From Sipunculus nudus (lineage: Eukaryota > Annelida > Sipuncula > Golfingiida > Sipunculidae), in NCBI GenBank assembly GCA_026874595.1, contig CM049313.1:80160659-80224658 (forward strand): a stretch of 64,000 bases of DNA. Reading direction: 5' to 3'. The position numbers and the translations under genes were made by a program. Shown here in pieces: positions 45,296-58,742 of the stretch. Position 1 is the stretch's first letter, and the number at the start of each line of letters is the position of its first letter. The notes beneath the pieces are model-generated. The model was not told the origin of the DNA, searched no databases, and saw nothing but the letters and a program-made list of their open reading frames with translations.

Positions 45296-48200
45296 AGATG
45301 AAAAAACATGAAAATTTGTTTTGGTGCTATACCTCCAGAACTATTAAACATTGGGCCATTTCCATCACAGCACCTTAAACTAGGGTCCATGGGCTTATTT
45401 TTGCGCATAGGTGCCAAAGTGCGCTATTGCCAGATTTCTCTATTTTTGGGGTAAAACCTTTGAATTTTGAAAATATGCAGTTTTCAGCTTCTAACTCTGT
45501 CAGTTTTTATGCTAGAGAGGTCAAAATTTTTGCATCTTGTAGCCCTTGGTGAGTTCTCGGTGATCCAACCAAAAATCTTGCAAAATCTCGCACCGTTTCA
45601 AGTCGAATGAGATTTCGCGATTTCACGGTGACATGCCCTATAGGCCACAGATATGCAGGCACCCATTTGAAACTGATACATGTTACGTCATAGACTAATA
45701 TCTCGAAAGCAATTGTTTAGTTTTTGGAAAATTTCCGCTAGGGGGCGCTGCACTGCAACCCCGTACCTACTATCATTGTTTAACCATATCTCCAAAACTA
45801 CACATGTTAGGTACATAAACTGTACACCATATGAATTGGCGTTTCATGGCCTTTCTGCCCATGACCTCTTTTGTTTAATCATACACGGTCCCCACAAATT
45901 TTAGCAACTTTGTAAAAATTAAAACCCGCATGCACAAATACATATGCCATCACGCATGCATGCACGCGTTTTAGTATGAAAGACAGACACGCTTTCCCGT
46001 GACTGCAAAAATTATAGCGTTCGCCGTATAAAATAAGTGACCACAGGCACTCTTTGCGGGCCGGTTTGCCATTTCTGTCGCGTTATAGTTTATTGCTTGC
46101 CGGAATCAGAGATTTCGACAAGTATGTTGATCAGTTCCGTTTGTTTGTTTGTCTGTATGTCCCCGCTCTACAGGCCACAATTTTGCACCAATCGTCCTGA
46201 TACTTATAGATAGAGTGTATAATCGGTTCTTCTCGGAGCCTATTGTTTTTGGTCATGATCGGTCAAGGGTCAAGGTCAGGGTCACCAAAAAGCTCAAAAA
46301 CGGTTTTTTCTTCATACCTTCGTCAAAAATAGCCGTAGGCACCTAATCTGTAGCCCGTTTTATTTGCCACTGCATGGCCACTTCCAACACTGCAAAATTG
46401 CCTCATTTCGCTGTTACCATGGTTACGCAATTTTGGGGAGAAATCATGGAATTTCGTGATATTTTTCAAATTTGCAGCAATTTTACTGATTCTGAGATAT
46501 TTTATGTAACATAAGAATATCTCGAAACGGGTTTTTCAGATTTTGGAAATGGCCGCCAGGGGGCGTTGCAGATGAAAAAACATGAAAATTTGTTTTGGTG
46601 CTATACCTCCAGAACTATTAAACATTGGGCCATTTCCATCACAGCACCTTAAACTAGGGTCCATGGGCTTATTTTTGCGCATAGGTGCCAAAGTGCGCTA
46701 TTGCCAGATTTCTCTATTTTTGGGGTAAAACCTTTGAATTTTGAAAATATGCAGTTTTCAGCTTCTAACTCTGTCAGTTTTTATGCTAGAGAGGTCAAAA
46801 TTTTTGCATCTTGTAGCCCTTGGTGAGTTCTCGGTGATCCAACCAAAAATCTTGCAAAATCTCGCACCGTTTCAAGTCGAATGAGATTTCGCGATTTCAC
46901 GGTGACATGCCCTATAGGCCACAGATATGCAGGCACCCATTTGAAACTGATACATGTTACGTCATAGACTAATATCTCGAAAGCAATTGTTTAGTTTTTG
47001 GAAAATTTCCGCTAGGGGGCGCTGCACTGCAACCCCGTACCTACTATCATTGTTTAACCATATCTCCAAAACTACACATGTTAGGTACATAAACTGTACA
47101 CCATATGAATTGGCGTTTCATGGCCTTTCTGCCCATGACCTCTTTTGTTTAATCATACACGGTCCCCACAAATTTTAGCAACTTTGTAAAAATTAAAACC
47201 CGCATGCACAAATACATATGCCATCACGCATGCATGCACGCGTTTTAGTATGAAAGACAGACACGCTTTCCCGTGACTGCAAAAATTATAGCGTTCGCCG
47301 TATAAAATAAGTGACCACAGGCACTCTTTGCGGGCCGGTTTGCCATTTCTGTCGCGTTATAGTTTATTGCTTGCCGGAATCAGAGATTTCGACAAGTATG
47401 TTGATCAGTTCCGTTTGTTTGTTTGTCTGTATGTCCCCGCTCTACAGGCCACAATTTTGCACCAATCGTCCTGATACTTATAGATAGAGTGTATAATCGG
47501 TTCTTCTCGGAGCCTATTGTTTTTGGTCATGATCGGTCAAGGGTCAAGGTCAGGGTCACCAAAAAGCTCAAAAACGGTTTTTTCTTCATACCTTCGTCAA
47601 AAATAGCCGTAGGCACCTAATCTGTAGCCCGTTTTATTTGCCACTGCATGGCCACTTCCAACACTGCAAAATTGCCTCATTTCGCTGTTACCATGGTTAC
47701 GCAATTTTGGGGAGAAATCATGGAATTTCGTGATATTTTTCAAATTTGCAGCAATTTTACTGATTCTGAGATATTTTATGTAACATAAGAATATCTCGAA
47801 ACGGGTTTTTCAGATTTTGGAAATGGCCGCCAGGGGGCGTTGCAGATGAAAAAACATGAAAATTTGTTTTGGTGCTATACCTCCAGAACTATTAAACATT
47901 GGGCCATTTCCATCACAGCACCTTAAACTAGGGTCCATGGGCTTATTTTTGCGCATAGGTGCCAAAGTGCGCTATTGCCAGATTTCTCTATTTTTGGGGT
48001 AAAACCTTTGAATTTTGAAAATATGCAGTTTTCAGCTTCTAACTCTGTCAGTTTTTATGCTAGAGAGGTCAAAATTTTTGCATCTTGTAGCCCTTGGTGA
48101 GTTCTCGGTGATCCAACCAAAAATCTTGCAAAATCTCGCACCGTTTCAAGTCGAATGAGATTTCGCGATTTCACGGTGACATGCCCTATAGGCCACAGAT

Positions 48201-51200
48201 ATGCAGGCACCCATTTGAAACTGATACATGTTACGTCATAGACTAATATCTCGAAAGCAATTGTTTAGTTTTTGGAAAATTTCCGCTAGGGGGCGCTGCA
48301 CTGCAACCCCGTACCTACTATCATTGTTTAACCATATCTCCAAAACTACACATGTTAGGTACATAAACTGTACACCATATGAATTGGCGTTTCATGGCCT
48401 TTCTGCCCATGACCTCTTTTGTTTAATCATACACGGTCCCCACAAATTTTAGCAACTTTGTAAAAATTAAAACCCGCATGCACAAATACATATGCCATCA
48501 CGCATGCATGCACGCGTTTTAGTATGAAAGACAGACACGCTTTCCCGTGACTGCAAAAATTATAGCGTTCGCCGTATAAAATAAGTGACCACAGGCACTC
48601 TTTGCGGGCCGGTTTGCCATTTCTGTCGCGTTATAGTTTATTGCTTGCCGGAATCAGAGATTTCGACAAGTATGTTGATCAGTTCCGTTTGTTTGTTTGT
48701 CTGTATGTCCCCGCTCTACAGGCCACAATTTTGCACCAATCGTCCTGATACTTATAGATAGAGTGTATAATCGGTTCTTCTCGGAGCCTATTGTTTTTGG
48801 TCATGATCGGTCAAGGGTCAAGGTCAGGGTCACCAAAAAGCTCAAAAACGGTTTTTTCTTCATACCTTCGTCAAAAATAGCCGTAGGCACCTAATCTGTA
48901 GCCCGTTTTATTTGCCACTGCATGGCCACTTCCAACACTGCAAAATTGCCTCATTTCGCTGTTACCATGGTTACGCAATTTTGGGGAGAAATCATGGAAT
49001 TTCGTGATATTTTTCAAATTTGCAGCAATTTTACTGATTCTGAGATATTTTATGTAACATAAGAATATCTCGAAACGGGTTTTTCAGATTTTGGAAATGG
49101 CCGCCAGGGGGCGTTGCAGATGAAAAAACATGAAAATTTGTTTTGGTGCTATACCTCCAGAACTATTAAACATTGGGCCATTTCCATCACAGCACCTTAA
49201 ACTAGGGTCCATGGGCTTATTTTTGCGCATAGGTGCCAAAGTGCGCTATTGCCAGATTTCTCTATTTTTGGGGTAAAACCTTTGAATTTTGAAAATATGC
49301 AGTTTTCAGCTTCTAACTCTGTCAGTTTTTATGCTAGAGAGGTCAAAATTTTTGCATCTTGTAGCCCTTGGTGAGTTCTCGGTGATCCAACCAAAAATCT
49401 TGCAAAATCTCGCACCGTTTCAAGTCGAATGAGATTTCGCGATTTCACGGTGACATGCCCTATAGGCCACAGATATGCAGGCACCCATTTGAAACTGATA
49501 CATGTTACGTCATAGACTAATATCTCGAAAGCAATTGTTTAGTTTTTGGAAAATTTCCGCTAGGGGGCGCTGCACTGCAACCCCGTACCTACTATCATTG
49601 TTTAACCATATCTCCAAAACTACACATGTTAGGTACATAAACTGTACACCATATGAATTGGCGTTTCATGGCCTTTCTGCCCATGACCTCTTTTGTTTAA
49701 TCATACACGGTCCCCACAAATTTTAGCAACTTTGTAAAAATTAAAACCCGCATGCACAAATACATATGCCATCACGCATGCATGCACGCGTTTTAGTATG
49801 AAAGACAGACACGCTTTCCCGTGACTGCAAAAATTATAGCGTTCGCCGTATAAAATAAGTGACCACAGGCACTCTTTGCGGGCCGGTTTGCCATTTCTGT
49901 CGCGTTATAGTTTATTGCTTGCCGGAATCAGAGATTTCGACAAGTATGTTGATCAGTTCCGTTTGTTTGTTTGTCTGTATGTCCCCGCTCTACAGGCCAC
50001 AATTTTGCACCAATCGTCCTGATACTTATAGATAGAGTGTATAATCGGTTCTTCTCGGAGCCTATTGTTTTTGGTCATGATCGGTAAAGGGTCAAGGTCA
50101 GGGTCACCAAAAAGCTCAAAAACGGTTTTTTCTTCATACCTTCGTCAAAAATAGCCGTAGGCACCTAATCTGTAGCCCGTTTTATTTGCCACTGCATGGC
50201 CACTTCCAACACTGCAAAATTGCCTCATTTCGCTGTTACCATGGTTACGCAATTTTGGGGAGAAATCATGGAATTTCGTGATATTTTTCAAATTTGCAGC
50301 AATTTTACTGATTCTGAGATATTTTATGTAACATAAGAATATCTCGAAACGGGTTTTTCAGATTTTGGAAATGGCCGCCAGGGGGCGTTGCAGATGAAAA
50401 AACATGAAAATTTGTTTTGGTGCTATACCTCCAGAACTATTAAACATTGGGCCATTTCCATCACAGCACCTTAAACTAGGGTCCATGGGCTTATTTTTGC
50501 GCATAGGTGCCAAAGTGCGCTATTGCCAGATTTCTCTATTTTTGGGGTAAAACCTTTGAATTTTGAAAATATGCAGTTTTCAGCTTCTAACTCTGTCAGT
50601 TTTTATGCTAGAGAGGTCAAAATTTTTGCATCTTGTAGCCCTTGGTGAGTTCTCGGTGATCCAACCAAAAATCTTGCAAAATCTCGCACCGTTTCAAGTC
50701 GAATGAGATTTCGCGATTTCACGGTGACATGCCCTATAGGCCACAGATATGCAGGCACCCATTTGAAACTGATACATGTTACGTCATAGACTAATATCTC
50801 GAAAGCAATTGTTTAGTTTTTGGAAAATTTCCGCTAGGGGGCGCTGCACTGCAACCCCGTACCTACTATCATTGTTTAACCATATCTCCAAAACTACACA
50901 TGTTAGGTACATAAACTGTACACCATATGAATTGGCGTTTCATGGCCTTTCTGCCCATGACCTCTTTTGTTTAATCATACACGGTCCCCACAAATTTTAG
51001 CAACTTTGTAAAAATTAAAACCCGCATGCACAAATACATATGCCATCACGCATGCATGCACGCGTTTTAGTATGAAAGACAGACACGCTTTCCCGTGACT
51101 GCAAAAATTATAGCGTTCGCCGTATAAAATAAGTGACCACAGGCACTCTTTGCGGGCCGGTTTGCCATTTCTGTCGCGTTATAGTTTATTGCTTGCCGGA

Positions 51201-54200
51201 ATCAGAGATTTCGACAAGTATGTTGATCAGTTCCGTTTGTTTGTTTGTCTGTATGTCCCCGCTCTACAGGCCACAATTTTGCACCAATCGTCCTGATACT
51301 TATAGATAGAGTGTATAATCGGTTCTTCTCGGAGCCTATTGTTTTTGGTCATGATCGGTCAAGGGTCAAGGTCAGGGTCACCAAAAAGCTCAAAAACGGT
51401 TTTTTCTTCATACCTTCGTCAAAAATAGCCGTAGGCACCTAATCTGTAGCCCGTTTTATTTGCCACTGCATGGCCACTTCCAACACTGCAAAATTGCCTC
51501 ATTTCGCTGTTACCATGGTTACGCAATTTTGGGGAGAAATCATGGAATTTCGTGATATTTTTCAAATTTGCAGCAATTTTACTGATTCTGAGATATTTTA
51601 TGTAACATAAGAATATCTCGAAACGGGTTTTTCAGATTTTGGAAATGGCCGCCAGGGGGCGTTGCAGATGAAAAAACATGAAAATTTGTTTTGGTGCTAT
51701 ACCTCCAGAACTATTAAACATTGGGCCATTTCCATCACAGCACCTTAAACTAGGGTCCATGGGCTTATTTTTGCGCATAGGTGCCAAAGTGCGCTATTGC
51801 CAGATTTCTCTATTTTTGGGGTAAAACCTTTGAATTTTGAAAATATGCAGTTTTCAGCTTCTAACTCTGTCAGTTTTTATGCTAGAGAGGTCAAAATTTT
51901 TGCATCTTGTAGCCCTTGGTGAGTTCTCGGTGATCCAACCAAAAATCTTGCAAAATCTCGCACCGTTTCAAGTCGAATGAGATTTCGCGATTTCACGGTG
52001 ACATGCCCTATAGGCCACAGATATGCAGGCACCCATTTGAAACTGATACATGTTACGTCATAGACTAATATCTCGAAAGCAATTGTTTAGTTTTTGGAAA
52101 ATTTCCGCTAGGGGGCGCTGCACTGCAACCCCGTACCTACTATCATTGTTTAACCATATCTCCAAAACTACACATGTTAGGTACATAAACTGTACACCAT
52201 ATGAATTGGCGTTTCATGGCCTTTCTGCCCATGACCTCTTTTGTTTAATCATACACGGTCCCCACAAATTTTAGCAACTTTGTAAAAATTAAAACCCGCA
52301 TGCACAAATACATATGCCATCACGCATGCATGCACGCGTTTTAGTATGAAAGACAGACACGCTTTCCCGTGACTGCAAAAATTATAGCGTTCGCCGTATA
52401 AAATAAGTGACCACAGGCACTCTTTGCGGGCCGGTTTGCCATTTCTGTCGCGTTATAGTTTATTGCTTGCCGGAATCAGAGATTTCGACAAGTATGTTGA
52501 TCAGTTCCGTTTGTTTGTTTGTCTGTATGTCCCCGCTCTACAGGCCACAATTTTGCACCAATCGTCCTGATACTTATAGATAGAGTGTATAATCGGTTCT
52601 TCTCGGAGCCTATTGTTTTTGGTCATGATCGGTCAAGGGTCAAGGTCAGGGTCACCAAAAAGCTCAAAAACGGTTTTTTCTTCATACCTTCGTCAAAAAT
52701 AGCCGTAGGCACCTAATCTGTAGCCCGTTTTATTTGCCACTGCATGGCCACTTCCAACACTGCAAAATTGCCTCATTTCGCTGTTACCATGGTTACGCAA
52801 TTTTGGGGAGAAATCATGGAATTTCGTGATATTTTTCAAATTTGCAGCAATTTTACTGATTCTGAGATATTTTATGTAACATAAGAATATCTCGAAACGG
52901 GTTTTTCAGATTTTGGAAATGGCCGCCAGGGGGCGTTGCAGATGAAAAAACATGAAAATTTGTTTTGGTGCTATACCTCCAGAACTATTAAACATTGGGC
53001 CATTTCCATCACAGCACCTTAAACTAGGGTCCATGGGCTTATTTTTGCGCATAGGTGCCAAAGTGCGCTATTGCCAGATTTCTCTATTTTTGGGGTAAAA
53101 CCTTTGAATTTTGAAAATATGCAGTTTTCAGCTTCTAACTCTGTCAGTTTTTATGCTAGAGAGGTCAAAATTTTTGCATCTTGTAGCCCTTGGTGAGTTC
53201 TCGGTGATCCAACCAAAAATCTTGCAAAATCTCGCACCGTTTCAAGTCGAATGAGATTTCGCGATTTCACGGTGACATGCCCTATAGGCCACAGATATGC
53301 AGGCACCCATTTGAAACTGATACATGTTACGTCATAGACTAATATCTCGAAAGCAATTGTTTAGTTTTTGGAAAATTTCCGCTAGGGGGCGCTGCACTGC
53401 AACCCCGTACCTACTATCATTGTTTAACCATATCTCCAAAACTACACATGTTAGGTACATAAACTGTACACCATATGAATTGGCGTTTCATGGCCTTTCT
53501 GCCCATGACCTCTTTTGTTTAATCATACACGGTCCCCACAAATTTTAGCAACTTTGTAAAAATTAAAACCCGCATGCACAAATACATATGCCATCACGCA
53601 TGCATGCACGCGTTTTAGTATGAAAGACAGACACGCTTTCCCGTGACTGCAAAAATTATAGCGTTCGCCGTATAAAATAAGTGACCACAGGCACTCTTTG
53701 CGGGCCGGTTTGCCATTTCTGTCGCGTTATAGTTTATTGCTTGCCGGAATCAGAGATTTCGACAAGTATGTTGATCAGTTCCGTTTGTTTGTTTGTCTGT
53801 ATGTCCCCGCTCTACAGGCCACAATTTTGCACCAATCGTCCTGATACTTATAGATAGAGTGTATAATCGGTTCTTCTCGGAGCCTATTGTTTTTGGTCAT
53901 GATCGGTCAAGGGTCAAGGTCAGGGTCACCAAAAAGCTCAAAAACGGTTTTTTCTTCATACCTTCGTCAAAAATAGCCGTAGGCACCTAATCTGTAGCCC
54001 GTTTTATTTGCCACTGCATGGCCACTTCCAACACTGCAAAATTGCCTCATTTCGCTGTTACCATGGTTACGCAATTTTGGGGAGAAATCATGGAATTTCG
54101 TGATATTTTTCAAATTTGCAGCAATTTTACTGATTCTGAGATATTTTATGTAACATAAGAATATCTCGAAACGGGTTTTTCAGATTTTGGAAATGGCCGC

Positions 54201-55873
54201 CAGGGGGCGTTGCAGATGAAAAAACATGAAAATTTGTTTTGGTGCTATACCTCCAGAACTATTAAACATTGGGCCATTTCCATCACAGCACCTTAAACTA
54301 GGGTCCATGGGCTTATTTTTGCGCATAGGTGCCAAAGTGCGCTATTGCCAGATTTCTCTATTTTTGGGGTAAAACCTTTGAATTTTGAAAATATGCAGTT
54401 TTCAGCTTCTAACTCTGTCAGTTTTTATGCTAGAGAGGTCAAAATTTTTGCATCTTGTAGCCCTTGGTGAGTTCTCGGTGATCCAACCAAAAATCTTGCA
54501 AAATCTCGCACCGTTTCAAGTCGAATGAGATTTCGCGATTTCACGGTGACATGCCCTATAGGCCACAGATATGCAGGCACCCATTTGAAACTGATACATG
54601 TTACGTCATAGACTAATATCTCGAAAGCAATTGTTTAGTTTTTGGAAAATTTCCGCTAGGGGGCGCTGCACTGCAACCCCGTACCTACTATCATTGTTTA
54701 ACCATATCTCCAAAACTACACATGTTAGGTACATAAACTGTACACCATATGAATTGGCGTTTCATGGCCTTTCTGCCCATGACCTCTTTTGTTTAATCAT
54801 ACACGGTCCCCACAAATTTTAGCAACTTTGTAAAAATTAAAACCCGCATGCACAAATACATATGCCATCACGCATGCATGCACGCGTTTTAGTATGAAAG
54901 ACAGACACGCTTTCCCGTGACTGCAAAAATTATAGCGTTCGCCGTATAAAATAAGTGACCACAGGCACTCTTTGCGGGCCGGTTTGCCATTTCTGTCGCG
55001 TTATAGTTTATTGCTTGCCGGAATCAGAGATTTCGACAAGTATGTTGATCAGTTCCGTTTGTTTGTTTGTCTGTATGTCCCCGCTCTACAGGCCACAATT
55101 TTGCACCAATCGTCCTGATACTTATAGATAGAGTGTATAATCGGTTCTTCTCGGAGCCTATTGTTTTTGGTCATGATCGGTCAAGGGTCAAGGTCAGGGT
55201 CACCAAAAAGCTCAAAAACGGTTTTTTCTTCATACCTTCGTCAAAAATAGCCGTAGGCACCTAATCTGTAGCCCGTTTTATTTGCCACTGCATGGCCACT
55301 TCCAACACTGCAAAATTGCCTCATTTCGCTGTTACCATGGTTACGCAATTTTGGGGAGAAATCATGGAATTTCGTGATATTTTTCAAATTTGCAGCAATT
55401 TTACTGATTCTGAGATATTTTATGTAACATAAGAATATCTCGAAACGGGTTTTTCAGATTTTGGAAATGGCCGCCAGGGGGCGTTGCAGATGAAAAAACA
55501 TGAAAATTTGTTTTGGTGCTATACCTCCAGAACTATTAAACATTGGGCCATTTCCATCACAGCACCTTAAACTAGGGTCCATGGGCTTATTTTTGCGCAT
55601 AGGTGCCAAAGTGCGCTATTGCCAGATTTCTCTATTTTTGGGGTAAAACCTTTGAATTTTGAAAATATGCAGTTTTCAGCTTCTAACTCTGTCAGTTTTT
55701 ATGCTAGAGAGGTCAAAATTTTTGCATCTTGTAGCCCTTGGTGAGTTCTCGGTGATCCAACCAAAAATCTTGCAAAATCTCGCACCGTTTCAAGTCGAAT
55801 GAGATTTCGCGATTTCACGGTGACATGCCCTATAGGCCACAGATATGCAGGCACCCATTTGAAACTGATACAT

Positions 55874-58742
55874 ACCACGAAGACACGTGCAATTGCCGCA
55901 AGTGGCGACAGGGTCCTTACGGTGGGCAGCCGGCGTGTGCAGCGGTGCGTGTCGGTCTTTCCGGGCCCTATCTATTATCATACATGTTGGAGGCACAGTC
56001 CAGACTTTATTCATTGTATTACTTGCCGGAAATCTTCGATTTTCGAAAGCATGTTGGTCACCCGTGTATGTTTGTTCCTTCATCTTATGTATCGTACTAA
56101 TATCTCAAAAATTATTTTTCATTTTCCCGATATGGCTGCTAGGGGGCGCTGCACTTGACCCTTCCAAAAAAATCAGTGTTTGAACATATTTCCGTAAGAG
56201 TAAACCTATATTACACAAACTATAGCTTATTTTCTTTCTCTTGGTCTTCTTCAAAACATGGTCAAGTCACCTGGTCTCCATCTAGTGTCACTTTGTCAGT
56301 ATGTCTGTCTGTTTGTCATTTATCCTCATATTCGCCTGCTTGCTAGTTTTTGCACTTTAGATATAGCAATCAACAAGTCAGATATGTGGACGAATCCTTT
56401 TGAAACTATTACATCTTATGTCATACACTAATATCACGAAACGCATTTGTCGTCTTCAGGATATGTCCACTAGAGGGCGCTGCAGTCGAACATATCCAGT
56501 ATATCATTATTTGGCCATATCTCCAAAATTATAAGCCTCAATTACATAAACTATAGCTTATTTTCTTCCCTCTGAGTCTTCTCCATAACCTGATTAAGTC
56601 ATCTTGTCTCCATCTTGTGTCCCTTTGTAAGTTTGTCTGTTTGTTTGTCAGTTGTCCTCAAATTCGCCGGCTTTTTGGTTCTTGAGTCTCACTGATAGCA
56701 TTCTACAGGCCACCGTTTTGAAAGGATCATTTTTAGTTCAGCTGACTTTCAGTCATGCTGGGCTATAGCGATGGGTCTTTGTCCGTCGTCCTTCCATCTG
56801 TCCATCCTGCTGACCGGCCGTCCGTCTGTTAGCAGGGCACAAATCGTAACTGTACGGGCTAGGGTCATGAACCCTATGTAGTCTTAGAGGTTCTAAAATG
56901 ATCTCCTTGCAAACCTGAAATTAGGTCACTGACCTATATTCTCGAAGTTACAGGGTGTGTATGCAAATAATTCTTTTAGCTAAAATTTTCATCCAAAACC
57001 TTCCATCTTTCACATACAGCTCATCTACCAACAGGGGAAGAACCATAATTATTTTGAAGTCAACAGGTCAAAGGTCAAGGTCACAGGAGTCCCTTTATTT
57101 AATGCCTGTGGATGCATTTTAAGCCAAATCTTTCATCCCAATTCTTTGAACTTTTACATATATTTCACCTACTAAGAGGGAGAAGAATCCTATAGATTTT
57201 TAGGTCACAAGATCAAAGATCAGGGTCACAGGATCCAATTTTTTTAAAAGGTTGTGAAAACATTTCAAGCTAGACATTTCATTCCAAACTTCCCAGCACT
57301 GATATCGCTTCTCTGCCAACAGGGGAAAAGACCTGTTGAATTTGAGGTCAAATGTGAAGTTCACTGCACCCACTTTTTGTGTGGAGTCATTTTCAGGAAA
57401 CTTTTCAATCTATACCTTCCATTTGTCATATATGGCTGACCTACCAATAGGGGAAGAAGCCTATCGATGTCGAGTTCAAAAGGTCAAAGGTCAAGGACAC
57501 ATTACTTAATTATTCTAAATGGTTGTGAACATTTTGCAAGTGAAACTGTTCAACCCAAACCTTCAGTCTTTCACATATGCCATATCTATGCATCACTCAA
57601 TTTGGTTCAAACTTCATATTTATAAGCATCCGTTTCTCAATAAATCTTGCATGGATTTCCTTGATTTTTGCTATATATTTTGATCTTATATTTGCCCTTT
57701 TTGTTGTTTCTTTTGAGACTGACAGGTATCAAGCAAGCTATGGGAATAGTTACCGATAGCTTAACAATCATTCATTTTTCCTAAGACCATCAAGTCACTG
57801 TGTTTTAACCAGACATAGGTGATGTATATTTCTGTTGTCGTAGAAAATTTCAAAATATTGGCAAATTGGTTCTTCAAAATGTGACTGGAAGTTGTGAATC
57901 TCAGCCCATGATGTGGCAGGTCATGCTTGGCAGCTGAGCGTCATGACCCATGGGTCACTTGTTAAACTATTACATCTTACATCTTACAGTAATATCTCGA
58001 AACAGATTATTCATTTTCTGGATATTGCCAATAGGGGGCGTTGCACTCGCCTCTCCCCTATATATATTTCTTTGCCATATCTACAAAACTATAAACTTCA
58101 ATTACAAACACTATGACTTATTGTCTTCCTTTGAATCTTCTCCATAATCTGAGTTAGTCATCTGGTCTTATTCTTGTGTCACTTTTTCAGTATGTCTGTC
58201 TGTTTGTCAGTGATCCTCTATTTCACCTGCTTGCTGGATCTTGCGTCTTACAGTTAGCAATCTTCAGGCCACAGTTTTTCAGTATGTCTGTTTGTTTGTC
58301 AGTGATCCTCATTTTCGCCTGATTGCTGGATCTTGCGTCTTACAGTTAGCAATCTTCAGGCCACAGTTTTGAAGGAATCCTTTTGGAATTGGAACATCTC
58401 TTACAATAATATATACATTTTGGAACATTTCTTACAATAATATCTCAAAAGAAATTTTTTAATTTTTGGGATATGGCCGCTAGGGGATGCTGCGGTAGAG
58501 CCTCCACACCATATCATTTTTTGGCCATATCTCCGACATTATAAACTCTACCTTCACTTGTAGTCTGTTTTCTCAGGTGTGTCAGTATATTTGTCTGTTT
58601 TGAGCTATGTCTGATTTCATGTTCTTTTGTGTGATATATGTCGTTCAACAGGCCAAACGTTCCAGCAATCGCTTTAAAAGTCATTCAATTGATAGAAAAC
58701 CGTCAGTTTGTCCTGTTTCTCCATTTGTCTGTCATTTAAGTC
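55874..58742. repeat. Right flank, diverged repeats
   Basis: A GC-rich module (55873-55970, seen also at about 1363-1475 inverted, 59834 and 63615), then TCTG/TTTG tracts, CTCF-like sites (56134-56153, near 56460, 58026-58044) and AGGTCA repeats near 57065 and 57482. About 56700-57900 is a less repetitive stretch with only short frames. I see no coding domain. Confidence 0.7.

Larger units (their letters stand above)
44270..55873 (+). repeat. Tandem array, 1274-bp unit, 9.1 copies
   Basis: The 1274-base unit begins at 44270, 45544, 46818, 48092, 49366, 50640, 51914, 53188 and 54462, with a 138-base tenth part ending at 55873. Copies are nearly identical. One visible difference is A instead of C at 50086. 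Each unit holds a TTTGTTTGTCTG tract, two CTCF-like motifs, an ACCATGG palindrome, AGGTCA-type half sites, and modules also found in the flanks. The small repeated open frames in each unit begin at CTG or GTG or come from repeat DNA and are not genes. The array's end joins a GC-rich module at 55873-55970 that recurs elsewhere in the flanks, so the array grew from that repeat family. Confidence 0.9.

Noticed and set aside
44406-55264. Repeated 74- and 65-codon frames in each satellite unit
   Set aside because: They repeat only because the DNA repeats, have no domain-like composition, and one is broken by the single variant at 50086 without other change.
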